64,000 nucleotides of DNA from Manis javanica. Taxonomy: Eukaryota; Chordata; Mammalia; Pholidota; Manidae. The stretch lies in NCBI RefSeq assembly GCF_040802235.1, contig NC_133174.1, positions 135,585,213 to 135,649,212 of the forward strand. Direction: 5' to 3'. This document shows, piece after piece, positions 1-11,812 of the stretch; the stretch's first letter is position 1, and every line of letters begins with the position of its first letter. A program made the position numbers and the translations under genes. The notes under the pieces are model-generated. The model did not search any database. It worked only from the letters and a program-made list of their open reading frames with translations, and had not been told where the DNA came from.

Positions 1-690
1 CTCCCCTACCCACCCTCCCCCACCCCCTGCTCTTCTGTAAGTGCTAGTCCATTCTTGGAGTCCAAGTCTGCTGCTGTTTTGTTCCTTCAGTTTTTGCTCT
101 GTTGTTACACTCCACAAATTAGGGAAATTATTTGGTACTTGTCTTTTTCTGCCTGGCTCATTTCTGGAGGCTAGGATCTCCAGAACTATGTTGAATGAAA
201 GTGGGGAGAGTGGGCATCCTTTGTCTTGTTCCCAATCTTAAAGGAAGAGCTTTCAGTGCCTTGCTGTTCAGTATGATGTTGGCTGTGGGTTTGTCACATA
301 TGGCCTTTATTATGTTGAGGTACTTGCCCTCTATACCCATTTTGTTGAGAGTTTTTATCATGAGTGGATGTTGAATTTTGTCGAATGCTTTTTCAGCATC
401 TATGGAGATGATCATGTGATTTTTGTCTTTCTTTTTGTTGATGTGATTTATGATGTTGATGGATTTTCGAATATTGTGCCATCCTTGCATCCCTGGAATA
501 AATCCTCGTTGGTCATGGTGGATGATCTTTCTGATGTATTTTTGAATTCGGTTTGCTAATAGTTTGTTGAGTATTTTTGCATCTATGTTCATCAGGGATA
601 TTGGTCTGTAATTTTTTCTTTTTGTGGTGTCTTTGTCTGGTTTTGGTATTAATCCTGGCCTCATACAATGAGTTTGGAAGTATTTAGTAT
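1..690 (-). mobile_element. L1 fragment with internal deletion
   Basis: Read on the minus strand, about 168-664 encodes part of the L1 ORF2 reverse transcriptase. It includes the N-Y-R-P-I-S-L block and the F-I-P-G-M-Q-G-W motif typical of non-LTR reverse transcriptases. Bases 1-165 instead match the L1 3' UTR seen again at 5107-5480. The ORF2 segment that should lie between them is missing, so this copy has an internal deletion of roughly 2 kb. The element continues past the left edge of the window. Confidence 0.8.
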
Positions 691-2409
691 TGTGAATTTT
701 TAGAGTTTAATGGGCCACGGACCAGAATTTTGAGAGCCATCACTTTAGGGAAATATATTCTTTTTTTCCTTGAAAAACCAAAGCATATACAGTTTACATT
801 TCTCTGTCAATATCACTTACTACTAATGTAGTCTCTTATGTTAATCACATGTTAATTGTAACTTTTAACCATAGTAACTTCTATTTCATAGTGAAAGCTG
901 GAGGTAGGGATGGGCAACTGAGAGAGATCATATGTGAGCAATGTAGCTGACTACCAGAGCTCATAAGCTTTTTGTACTATGGTCAATAGCACATAGATCT
1001 TTTCACACTTTGTTGATATGTAAAAGTCTAAAGTGTTAACATGGAAAATGAGCATTTTTTACATGACTTAAAGATATTGCTTGTGAAAAATAAGCAAAAG
1101 GACATACTCTTAAGTTTAATGATTAATATTTGAGAATTTTATCCTATATCCAGTAACATATTCAATATCGTGTACTGTTTTAAGGTACCTAAGGACCTTG
1201 GAAATTATCAAGATGACATTCTGCAAAATACAAATACTGTTGAATAATGAATCAATTTAGTTGAACACAGATTTATGTTTTCAAATTCTTAAACATTATG
1301 GAGAACATTAGTTTGTGTGGCTAACCTCTATACATTAAGAAAAACATACCTGAGTAAAATAAATGTATTATACTTAGCACTGTTACATCAAGAAAAGACA
1401 TGGGTGTTTTATAAAACGAAAGTTATTGAATTAGTCTTGTGTTTACCAAAGATTTTTGTTATGTGAACTTGAAATATTAAATGTTTCTGGTTTACTTACT
1501 GTAGAAAGAAATTTTTTTAAAGTTTAGTACAGTTAAAGTATTAGGAATCCAATTTATTTTCTGGGAATTTTAGGATTGTTTACCTCTTTAAATAAAATTT
1601 AAATTATTATTTCTGTAAACCAATCAGAATTAATTTGAGATATTTAATTTAAGAGACTTTATTTTAAGGGGCTTTAAGAGACTTTATAACTTACTGTGTT
1701 AATACTTTCCCCTGGCTATTAACGTCATGATTATACATTGTGATAAAGCTCTCTGAATTACAGACACATAAAGAGCTTATAGCTTCAGTTCTACCATTTC
1801 AGCCACAGGTCAAGACTGAGCACCGAAATATAAACAAATACAATCCAGCTACCAAAGCTGGAATTCCTTTTAGATTCTTAATTGATTTAGCTCACCGTGG
1901 ATTAACAGACAAGGACTAACAAAGTGGATTCTCTATCATTTCTTATGGGTAACTATAATTCATTAATCCATTTACAGAGATCTCCAAATCATAAAACTTC
2001 TTTTCAATTATTGCTGCGACCAGTGGGGTACAGATTATTGTCTAAACTAGAACAAATACAAAATCAGTAGAAAAGAAAAAAAGTGGAGTCAGCAGAATTA
2101 AATTTTTATTGCCACTTGGATTCACAGTGGGAACCAAGATGGATCAGGGCTCAAGCTGCTCATAGGGTTATGTATCTGATTCTGTCAGATCCATTTTGGC
2201 ATTGGGAATCTTGTTGGATGACCTCCAAAAGGTTGAGAGATACTTTTTGATAAAGAAAATCATTAATAAATGACTATGTCTCAAAAATTTAACTCATTAC
2301 TGCAGGAATCAGAGGCCCTTTTGATTTCTCTCACTGGTTTCCTAATAGATATCTGAGACTTAATTAAGTATCACCTCTAAGCCTTTCTTTCTTGCAGTCC
2401 TATCTCAGT
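691..2409. other. AT-rich spacer, nothing recognised
   Basis: No open reading frame of note, no RNA gene and no repeat family that I can name. It could be intronic sequence of the duplicated DDX4 segment downstream, but no exon was found here. Confidence 0.4.
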
Positions 2410-2612
2410 TAATATTAGTTCCAATTCTCCAGTAGCTCAGACACAAAACCATGAAGTTATCCTTGATTTCTTTCTAACTGCACATCTGATCTCTTTGCAA
2501 AATCATCTTAGTTCTACCATCAAAATATACTCAGAATCCATTAGCTGCTCAGTTATTAAAAAAAAAAAAAGATCAGATCTTTTTCATTTCTTTGCTCAAA
2601 ACCCAGTGGGCT
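2410..2612 (+). repeat. L2 fragment, left part
   Basis: The text resembles the 3' part of the old L2 LINE (phrases like CATGAAGTTATCCTTGATTT and TTTGCTCAAAACCCAGTGG). It continues after the inserted retroposon at 4398, so this is one L2 copy split in two. Confidence 0.6.
2599..2612 (+). repeat. Target-site duplication, left copy
   Basis: The 14 bases AAACCCAGTGGGCT are repeated exactly at 4398-4411, directly flanking the inserted element. Confidence 0.85.
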
Positions 2613-4397
2613 GGGAGCCAACATGGCGGCGTGAGTAGGACAGTGGGAATCTCCTCCCAAAAACATATATATTTTTGAAAATACAAGAAATACAACTAAT
2701 CCTGAAAGAGAGACCAGAAGACACAGGACAAAGGCCAGACTACATCCACACATGCGAGAACCCAGCGCCTGGTGAAAGGGGTAAGATACAAGCCGCAGCC
2801 TGGCGGGACCTGAGGCCCCTCACCCCAGCTCCCAGTGGGAGGAGAGGAGTCGGAGCAGGGAGGGAGAGGGAGCCCAGGACTGCTAAATACCCAGCCCTAG
2901 CCATCGCACCAGAGCGCAGACACAGTGCATGCGTGGAGGGCTGGAAACTGGGGAAACAGGGCAGCAAGACCTCTTTCCAAAGCTGATGCCCCTGTGACAA
3001 AGAAAAGTGAGTGCTTTTTGAAAGTCTTAAAGGGACAGGGACACAACAGCCGGACAGAAACAACACAGGTCACAGTCCAGCAGCTGAAAATTACAGGGAA
3101 AACCAGGCGCACTAACCCCCTGGGCAACAGCTCTGAGACCCCTAATGGAAGTAAACAGCCCCCCTGTCCATTACCCCTCCGGGGCCAGCCATAGCACAGA
3201 AGCAGCCTAAGGCTGGCCACGCCTTCGGCAAGGGACCTTCCTCCGTACTGGCCGGGCAAGACACAAGGCCCAGTCTACACGCATTTACCCAACACAAGCC
3301 ACTAGGGGTCGCGCCAGTCTCTGTCATTAGCAAATGAAGCCTCCTGGCATACACAAATTTCGACACACAGCTCTTGTGTGGTGTGGAGAATGGGCCATGC
3401 ATTCCAGAAATTCTGGTTTGCTCATCCCCACCTCTAATTAACTACAAACATTTTTAAACTAAATGCAAAGAGAACGATTAAGAATATCATAAAATCCACG
3501 TTTCTGAAAAAGGAGCTTACAGATAACTAGTCTAGAGCAATTGTAAGTGGGAGAGCTGATGCTACCAAGAGATGATAATGATTTGATCTTGCGGATGGAA
3601 CCCCAACAGAATCACAAGTCTCCTGATGTCCCACCAATCATACCACCCAAAAGGAGACCTCATAAAGAGACCACACCCTGCTTCTGGGAAAGGAACAGGG
3701 GACAGGAATAGAACTATCTGCCATTTATGACACTCACTAAACTGGCTTTCAAAGCAGCCACACTGACTGAATCATTTTCTATGGCAGTAAAATGACTCCT
3801 AGAAATCACTCCTGACACTGGTTCACAAATAACATTAGGTTAGCCCTAAAATATCATCATGCAGTATCTGATAGGCTCATGTGATTTATGCAAAGGTGAC
3901 ATGCTGGGGCTCTGTCAAGACTACATTTAAGCACTTCATCATTTTTATGACACTATGTAAACTGAAGAGAAATAGAATGTATGAATATATACAAAATCTT
4001 GTCACTTAATGTTTTTCTCAACCCAGCATTTTTTCAACTCATAATTTTCATGTTAGTTCAACATTCTTACAACCATAGATTTTTATCTGAGACTGTGTGT
4101 GCTTAACTATTTATTGTTTTAAACAACCAGTCCAAAACATCAACATATCTAGCTATTTGGCATAAGAGACAAAGACTAATGACTCCAAAACTATCACTTT
4201 CCTTTTCCAAAAGCACAAACCCAAATTGAGTAATAATCAAGGGGAGAAATTCTCCCCCTTTCTATACTAATTTAGGAAGTACAGTCTTTATTCCTTTTCA
4301 AACCTAAAGGAGAGAATCAGGAACACATCATAAATTTATCTGTTTTCACTTGCTTTGAATTGAAATTAAAGGTTAACATTTTCAAAAAAAAAAAAAC
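2613..4397 (+). mobile_element. Chimeric retroposon: L1 5' UTR plus a non-L1 3' segment
   Basis: The insert starts exactly as an L1 5' UTR does, with GGGAGCCAACATGGCGGCGT, which contains a YY1-type site at 2618-2630. GC-rich L1 5' UTR text runs to about 3420. After that no L1 ORF1 or ORF2 follows. Instead there is about 960 bp of AT-rich sequence resembling an mRNA tail, ending in a run of A at 4384-4396. A perfect 14-bp target-site duplication flanks the whole insert. Around 3554-3670 a short open frame reads like a proline-rich peptide (P-P-I-I-P-P-K-R-R-P) before a stop; I do not recognise the gene. The simplest reading is that a transcript begun at an L1 promoter was spliced or read into another gene, then reverse-transcribed and inserted by L1 machinery. 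The exact junction near 3400-3440 is uncertain. Confidence 0.7.
2618..2630 (+). promoter_or_regulatory. YY1-type site at L1 promoter start
   Basis: CCAACATGGCGGC matches the YY1 core motif that positions transcription starts in L1 5' UTRs. It lies six bases inside the insert, where a full-length L1 5' end would place it. Confidence 0.6.
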
Positions 4398-4411
4398 AAA
4401 CCCAGTGGGCT
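4398..4411 (+). repeat. Target-site duplication, right copy
   Basis: Exact repeat of 2599-2612, immediately after the A-rich tail. Confidence 0.85.
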
Positions 4412-4990
4412 TCTCAGAGTAATGAAGTTCCTTCAGTGGCCTTCAGAGCCCTACCCGGTATGGCTTCCATTACGCCTCTCTCTTCCTTTCCCACTGGCCT
4501 CCCATGCTCACCCTACTCCAGCCAGACTTTGCTCATAACTATTCTTCACACTTAACGGGCACACTTCTGCCTCATGGCCTTTTTACTTGCTGTACAACGT
4601 ACAAGGATCTACATTCTTTGTCCTGCCAGGAATGTAGAGGCCACATGAAAGCCTCTTTCTTGTTTTGTTCTCTTTTGGGGTTTTTTGAGCACATCAGACA
4701 CACTCCTGACTCAGAGCCTTGATGTTTGTTCCTCCCTCTGCCCTTTCCTCAGATAAATGAATAGTTCACTCTTGTTTTATTCGTGTCTCCGATGTCATCT
4801 AATTAGAGAAGCTGTATTTAAATAACCTTCTTGGGGACCTTTATCGTGCTGTTTTTCCCCCTTTTTACACTTAATGCATAATACCTGTTTGTCTCCCCAG
4901 GATCAGAGCAGGGGCTTTGTTTTATTGCTATAATTTCTAACAGCTAGAATAGTGACTGACTAAACATTTGTTAAATAGATGAAGTCAGCT
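4398..4990 (+). repeat. L2 fragment, right part
   Basis: Continues the L2 text broken at 2612: the stretch from CCTTCAGTGGCCTTCAGAGC through the C-rich block to the A/T-rich tail near 4985 follows the order of an L2 3' end. Confidence 0.6.
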
Positions 4991-5063
4991 GATAGAGAGT
5001 TGGGGGAGAGGGCTTATGGACAGTAATACAGTCTACCTTACGTAAATTACACTCTTCCCTCTC

Positions 5064-5070
5064 CTAACAT

Positions 5071-5075
<5 letters not shown>
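5064..5075 (+). repeat. L1 target-site duplication, left copy
   Basis: CTAACATTTTAT is repeated at 6336-6347, on the other side of the L1 copy. Confidence 0.75.
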
Positions 5076-5112
<37 letters not shown>

Positions 5113-5113
5113 A
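5073..5113 (-). repeat. (TCAA)n tail of the L1
   Basis: About ten tandem TTGA units on the plus strand, i.e. TCAA on the L1 strand, sit exactly where the poly(A) tail of the minus-strand L1 should be. Confidence 0.85.
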
Positions 5114-6335
5114 AGGTATCATTGATATACACTCTTATGAAGGTTTCTCAAGAAAAACAATGTGGTTATTATATTCACCCATATTATCGTGTCCCATACC
5201 CCATTGCGGTCACTGTCCATCAGTGTAGTAAGATGCCAGAGTCCCTATTTGTCATCTCTGAGCTACACTGTCTTCCCCTTGACCCCCCATACCATACACC
5301 ATGTGCACCAATCATAATACCCCACAATCCCCTTCTCCCTCCCTCCCCACCCGCCCTCCCCCCCCCCTCCCCTTTGGTAAGCACTCATCCCTTCTTGGGA
5401 GTCTGTGAGTCTGCTGCTATTTTGTTCCTTCAGTTTTGCTTCGCTGTTATACTCCACAAATGAGGGAAATCATTTGGTACTTGACTTTCTGCACCTGGCT
5501 TATTGCACTGAGCATAATACCCTCCAGCTCCATCCATGTGGTTGCAAATGGTAGGATTTGCTTCTTTCTTTTGGCTGAATAATATTCCATTGTGTATATG
5601 TACCACCACTTCTTTATCCATTCATCTACTGATGGACACTTAGGTTGCTTCCATGTCTTGGCTATTGTCAGTAGTGCTACGATGAACATAGGGGTGCATA
5701 TGTCTTTTTGAAACTGGGCTCCTGCATTCTTAGGGTGAAGTCCTAGGAGTGGAATTCCTGGGTCAAATGGTATTTCTGTTTTTTCTTTTTTTGAGGAACC
5801 TCCATATTGCTTTCCGCAATCATTGAACTAGCTTACATTCCCACCAGCAGTGTAGGAGGGTTCCTCTTTCTCTATCCTTGCCAGCATTTGTTGTTCCTAG
5901 TCTTTTCTATGTTGGCCATCCTAACTGTTGTGAGGTGACATCTCATTGTGGTTTTAATTTAATTTGCGTTTCCCTGATAATTAGCAATGTGGAGCATCTT
6001 TTCATATGCCTGTTGGCCATCTGAATTTCTTCTTTGGAGAAGTGTCTGTTTATACCCTCTGAACATTTTTTCATAGGGTATTTGCTTTTTGGGTGTTGAG
6101 GCATGTGAGTTCTTTATATATTTTGGATGTTAACCCCTTGTTGGATATGTCATTTACAAATATATTCTCCCATACATTTCCCCATTGTATATCCATGGGT
6201 CTTTTATTGTATATTAATTGACCATATATGCTTGGGTTTCTGTCTGGGCTCTCTAGTCTGTTCCATTGGTCTGTGGGTCTGTTCTTGTGCCTGTACCACA
6301 TTGTCTTGATTACTATGGCTTTGTAGTAGCTCTCT
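5076..6335 (-). mobile_element. 5'-truncated L1, minus strand
   Basis: The minus strand carries the end of ORF2 (about 5500-6300, with the motif W-W-Y-I-Y-T-M-E-Y-Y) followed by a 3' UTR and a TCAA-repeat tail. It is flanked by a 12-bp target-site duplication. The copy is about 1.26 kb long, cut at its 5' end. It carries several stops and frameshifts, so it makes no protein. Confidence 0.85.
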
Positions 6336-6347
6336 CTAACATTTTAT
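6336..6347 (+). repeat. L1 target-site duplication, right copy
   Basis: Matches 5064-5075. Confidence 0.75.
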
Positions 6348-6789
6348 AGGGAAATTTCTTGTGTAGAAAAATCTCTGACTTATGCTTGAATTTCTATCAA
6401 ATAGTAAGCTCACAAGTAAATGTTCTTTGATGTGTTAAGACCAGTTATTCATTTTCTTGATATATGAGCTACTTTGGGGATAAAGGGGATACTTTGGGGA
6501 TAATGTTGGAACACGGAATATTGTAGGATTTATCATCAGCCCTGTTTGAATGTCAGTATTATGGCTACCTTGGGCAATAAAAGCAGGTGAAAGATTGGCT
6601 TATCTTGGGAAGTAAACGAAGGCATTTGTCTATAGAGAGGGAAATAAAGGGCCTGAGAAGAATTTGGAATCACTAGGAGCTGGCAGGTTGATATCACTTA
6701 TCCTTACTTAAGTCTCTTCTTTCTGATGTTGGCTGGGGAAGATAAGGGGCAAGGTGACTTTTTTCGTCCCTAAAGTAGGAAGACAGTCC

Positions 6790-6900
6790 CTTGTCTTTTT
6801 ATCTTTCATTCATTCAGGAGATAGTTGAGTTCCTATTAGCTACCAGGCTGCGTCAGAGTGCTGGGAGTACAGTGGTAGATGAGCTTGTTTCCTACTGAGC
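6790..6900 (-). repeat. Possible L2 relic
   Basis: CATTCATTCAGGAGATAGTT and the following text resemble the antisense end of an L2. Old and diverged. Confidence 0.35.
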
Positions 6901-6973
6901 GCCACCTCCCACCTTTTTATCCATTTGCTGATTTTGTAATTTGAGTGTTAATCATTGTTTCATTGTCTTCTAG

Positions 6974-7073
6974 GTGATGAAAGAACCATGGTTTTTGTTG
7001 AAACTAAGAAAAGAGCAGATTTTATTGCCAGTTTTCTTTGTCAAGAGAAAATACCAACAACAAGTATTCATGG
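6974..7073 (+). other. DDX4: DDX4-like exon (helicase C, first in window)
   Basis: Acceptor TAG at 6971-6973 and donor GTAAGTAG at 7074. Open in phase; it encodes [18 protein letters not shown] and ends at S-I-H-G, as in DDX4. Confidence 0.85.
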
Positions 7074-7837
7074 GTAAGTAGATTGATATGATTTCCTAGT
7101 AGGGAGGTGACTTCTATTTGTCATTTGTTCAAAAGCATCAGTGTATATAACTAATATGACATAATCCTAGGATTAGGGTTCAGAAGTTTCAAGATCTAAA
7201 CTTGCCCTTCATCTTCATTTTAAGTTTCTGTAAGGACTAAATGGTGGGAATGGATGGGGGCAAGTTCTTAGACTCTTTATGAGGAGTGATACCTTCTCAA
7301 CGGATCTCACTTAACACCCTCTTGTCCTTACATCTAAATTTGTCCTTTGCTCACTCTTATCTTTCTGTTTCCTGACAGTTTTGTATTGGCACGCTTAAAA
7401 ATGTCATATTAACACAACTTTATTGACACTTTACTAATGGATCTAAGATAATCAGTGAACAGGTTGAAGTTTGAGATTAGTACTTAAAAAAACCTATTTG
7501 TGAAGCATTCTCATCATGAAGCATGTATTTTTTTGTTAAGACTAGAAAAGAGATTATTAATAGGTAAGCTTTGATGTTTGTCATATATTAGTTTGCATTT
7601 TGGCTCTCTGCATTACCTGTATGGAGATAATTGTTCCACCCTCCATATTATTCTGAGAATTAAATAAAATGATGGCTTGAAAGGAATTAGTATAACACCT
7701 GGCATATAAGAGATAGACATTAATATTAAATGCTGCTATTCTTACTATTATTAAAAAGAAATTAATGTGAACTTTACTGGTTCTCTGTAATAATTTTTTC
7801 AATTGCTGCCCATATGCATGGTCTCTTTTCTTTCCAG

Positions 7838-8108
7838 TGACCGGAAGCAGCGAGAGAGAGAGCAGAGTCTAGGGGATTTTCGCTGTGGAATGTGCCCAGT
7901 TCTTGTTGCTACCTCAGTAGTGGGCAGAGGGCTGGATATTGAAAATGTTCAACATGTTATCAATTTTGATCTTCCTTCTACCATTGAGGAGTATGTCCAT
8001 CGAATTGGACGTACTGGTCGTTGTGGAAATACTGGCAGAGCTATTTCCTTTTTTGATCCTGAATCAGATCACCATTTGGCACAGCCTCTGGTGAAAGTAT
8101 TGTCAGAT
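7838..8108 (+). other. DDX4: DDX4-like exon with motifs V and VI
   Basis: 271 nt, open in phase, acceptor CAG and donor GTAAGT. It carries motif V (R-G-L-D-I-E) and motif VI (H-R-I-G-R-T-G-R). Two residues just before motif V differ from the usual A-A: here V-G, at the ATP-coupling loop. Confidence 0.87.
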
Positions 8109-8261
8109 GTAAGTTCCAAATTTTTAAAACTGAAGTGATGGTGTTCTTTATCATTAAAAGTAGACATTATATATATACATATATTCAGGAAGAGTAAACT
8201 GTTCCATCCTTGAGATTTTATTAACATGTTATAGTATATGAAGTAAATTCTCTTTTTTAAG

Positions 8262-8370
8262 GCTCAACAGGATGTTCCTGCATGGTTGGAAGAAATTGCC
8301 TGCAGTACACGTTCCGGGCCCCAGTGGTAGTACAAGAGGAAATGTGTTTGCATCAGTTGATACTAGAAAG
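8262..8370 (+). other. DDX4: DDX4-like exon, frameshifted
   Basis: Begins A-Q-Q-D-V-P-A-W-L-E-E-I-A, then loses 2 bp near 8305-8315 and runs into a TAG. The donor GTTAGT at 8371 is intact. Confidence 0.8.
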
Positions 8371-9073
8371 GTTAGTTGAGGGGAAGAATTCAGAACTTGG
8401 CTTACAGTTTCTCTCTGTGAATGTCGTACTTAATAATGTGAAGTAACTAAACATTCAATAATTTAAGTCATTATTTTCATACCTAGAAGATTACTGTAGT
8501 ATTTCTCAAATTCTGAGTACATATATATTTTTGGTCTTAAAGGTGAGGAATTGACTTTGAAGTTTATGCTCAAATATCCTCTTTTCCTAGGTATGCTGGC
8601 ATTTCAAATTCTGATTTCGGATCTTATAAATTTTCCATAAGAATTCTTTAGTTTTGGAATTCTGACTACATTATTAATCAAGATAAAAGACTTGAGATAA
8701 TGAATTACACATCTTTTCTGATGTGTCAGTTTATAGGCATCACCACTTTTATACAGAGATAATGGGCATATTAGTCATTGAATATTTATGCTTAATCACT
8801 GAAGTGTAGAGCTTTTAAGTTCTTTTACTTGTCAAAACTATTGGATTAAAAAAGTTTTTTCCTGAAATATTTTGTGCACAGTTCAGACCTCCAAGGTTCT
8901 ATGGGCCTTTTTGCAGATGGACTGAATGTAGTGAGAAGAACGTTTTATATATACGTATATGTGTTTGGGGAAGACATGGTAGAAAGCTTGAGTCCCTGCT
9001 CTCTGGGCATTGTAATTTTAGAGATGTCATAAAACTAAATGTTTCCTTCTTCCTTTTTTTTAAGAATTACCAG

Positions 9074-9728
9074 GGCAAGAGCACTTTCAACACAAACAGT
9101 AGGTGGTGAGTCATGGGATTAAAGCTGAAACAGCCTTCAAGTTTGTGGCACAGTTTTGATGCAGAGAAGACAATAGTTTTGATTTTTGAGCTTTTAACAG
9201 AACTGTGAAACCTGGCACTTGTATCTCTTGTCCTTCTGTTCTTACTCCCACCCTTGAAGAAATATATATCCTGACTAGTTATGTGAAATGCTGAAAGTTA
9301 CAGCATTGCAGTTACTGATATAAATGGTGTTACCTGGAAAGATTAAAGCATTATAGATGTCTTGCTTATTTCTAGAGTATTCTTCAGAGGTTTTAGACAT
9401 GTTTCATGTCTAAATGCTAAGTCTTAATATAGTGTTTACAGATCCTATTACAAGCAATAGCACATATACATTTTTGGTTAAAAATTATTAGGTCTCATTT
9501 TTACTCAAAAGGAAACCTTAAAGCTAGATAGAGTGTTTCACTAAAATATGGTAACGCGATTGTCATGAAGCAGTGAAAGACATAAGCCTGTTAAGACAAT
9601 TGATTCTAGATCATCCAATATGTGATAAAAATGGTGAAATGTTTGCTATGTGAGCTCTGTACTCAATGATATAACAAATGCTTGTTTTCATAAAATGTAG
9701 ACTTTCCTTGAAAATAAAGGATGAAACA
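9074..9728 (+). other. DDX4: DDX4-like last exon and 3' UTR, internally deleted
   Basis: Starts G-K-S-T-F-N-T, then most of the DDX4 tail is missing. The final GGTGAGTCATGGGATTAA corresponds to the conserved end and stop. AATAAA at 9713-9718 is a candidate polyadenylation signal. Confidence 0.75.
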
Positions 9729-9729
9729 C

Positions 9730-11419
9730 TCTTCCCCTTAAGTTTTCCAGTAGCACTTTTAATTCTTCTTTGTTACCTATCATAGTTCTATATTTTAAAT
9801 TTTGTTGCATTGGGAAACCGATGAAGTGAGCAAAAATGTCTAAACATAAATATTATGGTATAATGTACATTAATACATATATTAAATAATGAAAACCATT
9901 CTTTAAACTCAGACTCATCAATAAGAAACAATGCTGCTCACTCTTGCAATCATTATTTCATATTTTAAGATTAATGGAGAATCTTTTTTTCATTTACCAT
10001 TACATATCTTCAACAACATATCTACTAGAATCTAAGAAGTTCTTAAGTCATTAAATGAATGAACCAAAACAGTAAGACATAAAACAAGTGAGGTGTAAAT
10101 ATTGGGGAGACAAAATGATCAGTGTTATATATATGTCAGTGTTCACTTAAAAAAAATCCAAAGCATCTTGTCCCCAACATGTATCTTGTTATAGGAATTT
10201 GCTTCGTAAATGAAACATCACATATGAAAAGATGTTGTTGGGATTAGTTAGATAACCTACCCCATGCTATATTCAAAATTCTGTGTGAATTATAAAAATT
10301 AAAACTATAAAACAATTAAATATTAAGCCTTTAAAGTCTGATGTTAAGCTGACTTTAAACTCAAAGATCATAAATCATGAAGGAGATGAACAGATTTGAT
10401 CACAAAAGAATTTAGTTGCTCATATGAAAAGTGAATAGCAGATGAGGAATACTACTACTGTCACTGCCATGGATTATCAATGTGTAGTTCTTTATATGTG
10501 TGTTTGTAGGAGAGCAATAGGTGAATGCTTAAAGACCAGACAGACAATTCAAAAGATATTGGTGTTCTGAACGACTGAGTGGGCCTTTTAGTTCAGGCTA
10601 GTACTTGGTGTGTTTTGCACATCATCCTTTTCTGGTCCTGGAGGTGTTATATATTATTTCTTTGATAATTTTTTCCAAGTTTTCTCTGTTCTTTATGGAA
10701 CTTCTAATCGATGCTAGAACTGCAGAATTCCATATATCATGTCTCATGTTTTTCATCTTTTTGCTTGTTATGTTCTGGAGGGATTTTTACTGTCTTTTGT
10801 TGTTTGATTTTTTTCCCAGCAATTCTTTATTTCCGAGAGCTATCTTATTTTCCTTTTTTCCCCAATGTTGCTAAATAGTGAAATTTCTGCTTTTTAATCA
10901 TTTTTTACATTAAGCATTTGTTTTCCTGCTGCTTAGCCTCAGAAATCTTAAGCCTTCAAGAGTCTGCTTTCAGGTTGTTTGTATATTGAATGCTCGCTTT
11001 AGTAAAATTCAGCGATCTGTCCCATTTCTGTACCCTCCCCACAGCCCCTGTCTGGTGCCTTTTCCTCTCTCAGGTGTTCATCAAGAACTGTTGTCAGGAG
11101 AAGGCATGTATAGGTTGAGATTCAGTATATAATAAAGCTTAGCTTTTCTTCCCTTGGATCCTTGGCTGGCATTTTAATGGGTCTGGCCTAAGCCAACGCA
11201 TGAAGGTCAAAATGTGGACTGTCAAGCATCAGCTAGACATGTGAGGGTTTGGGTCTAGTGACGTAGAAGCGAATGGAGGTGAGAAGTGGTCCTCATTTCA
11301 CACAGGGTAGATGACCCGCCTACTCCATGTGTCCCTACGGTCTTGGTTAGAGTAGAGTAGTCATGAGTTTGTTGATTTAATTGCCCCATTAAAACCTCAG
11401 CCTCTTGCCAGCGTGCAGG
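9730..11419. other. Spacer without recognised gene
   Basis: AT-rich to about 10600. About 10600-10900 is T-rich and resembles an old antisense repeat that I cannot name. 11100-11400 has an AATAAA-containing stretch and some CpGs leading into the island. Confidence 0.35.
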
Positions 11420-11812
11420 ACGCTGTGGCGGGCAGAAGCTGCTTATGCCCTCTGTTGGCTTTAGATGCCCCCATCACGCCCCACGCCCAGCTGCGTACCT
11501 AGTACCCATTTGTGAGAGGTGGTCCACGATGGACTCCCATTTCGCCCCGAGGCGCTGGCGGCGCGGAAGGGCGTCTCTCCCTTTTGATCTGCTGGGAGAC
11601 AACCGCGTCTCGGCAGACAGGCAGCTGCGCGCGGCTGGGGCCCCAGCGAAGCTGCGGGTGCTGGGGAGCGGCTTCCGCCTGCGTCCGGACTCGCGGCGGC
11701 GGCTCCGGCGCGGTGGTCCTTCCTCTCCTGGCGGCCGGGAAAGGACAGCTGGTGAGGGCTGGGGCGGCGGGGTGGGGAGCCTTCCCCCAGGGCGGGACGG
11801 GTGAATATGGGT
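11420..11812. other. CpG-rich block, function unknown
   Basis: A roughly 390-bp segment very rich in G, C and CpG (for example GAGGCGCTGGCGGCGCGGAA) in an otherwise AT-rich region. Open frames exist on both strands, as expected of high-GC DNA, and none resembles a known protein. It stops abruptly at an L1 3' tail. It may be a promoter island, a GC-rich first exon, or part of a chimeric retroposon. Confidence 0.6.

Larger units (their letters stand above)
6974..9728 (+). pseudogene. DDX4: DDX4 (VASA) 3' partial pseudogene, introns retained
   Basis: Four consecutive exons match the C-terminal part of DDX4, the DEAD-box RNA helicase of germ cells that acts in germ granules and piRNA biogenesis. 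Exons: 6974-7073, 7838-8108, 8262-8370 and from 9074. Introns have canonical GT/AG ends, so this is a DNA-level duplication and not a retrocopy. The first two exons are open and encode helicase motif IV-VI sequence, including R-G-L-D-I and H-R-I-G-R-T-G-R. The third exon is 109 nt where 111 are expected: a 2-bp loss shifts the frame into a stop. In the last exon an internal deletion removes most of the tail before the conserved D-E-S-W-D end. A 3' UTR with AATAAA at 9713 follows. All N-terminal exons are absent from the window. A functional protein is not possible. Confidence 0.88.

Noticed and set aside
11100-11200. AATAAAGCTTAGC stretch as an LTR polyadenylation region
   Set aside because: No TG...CA boundaries, primer site or internal retroviral sequence found nearby.
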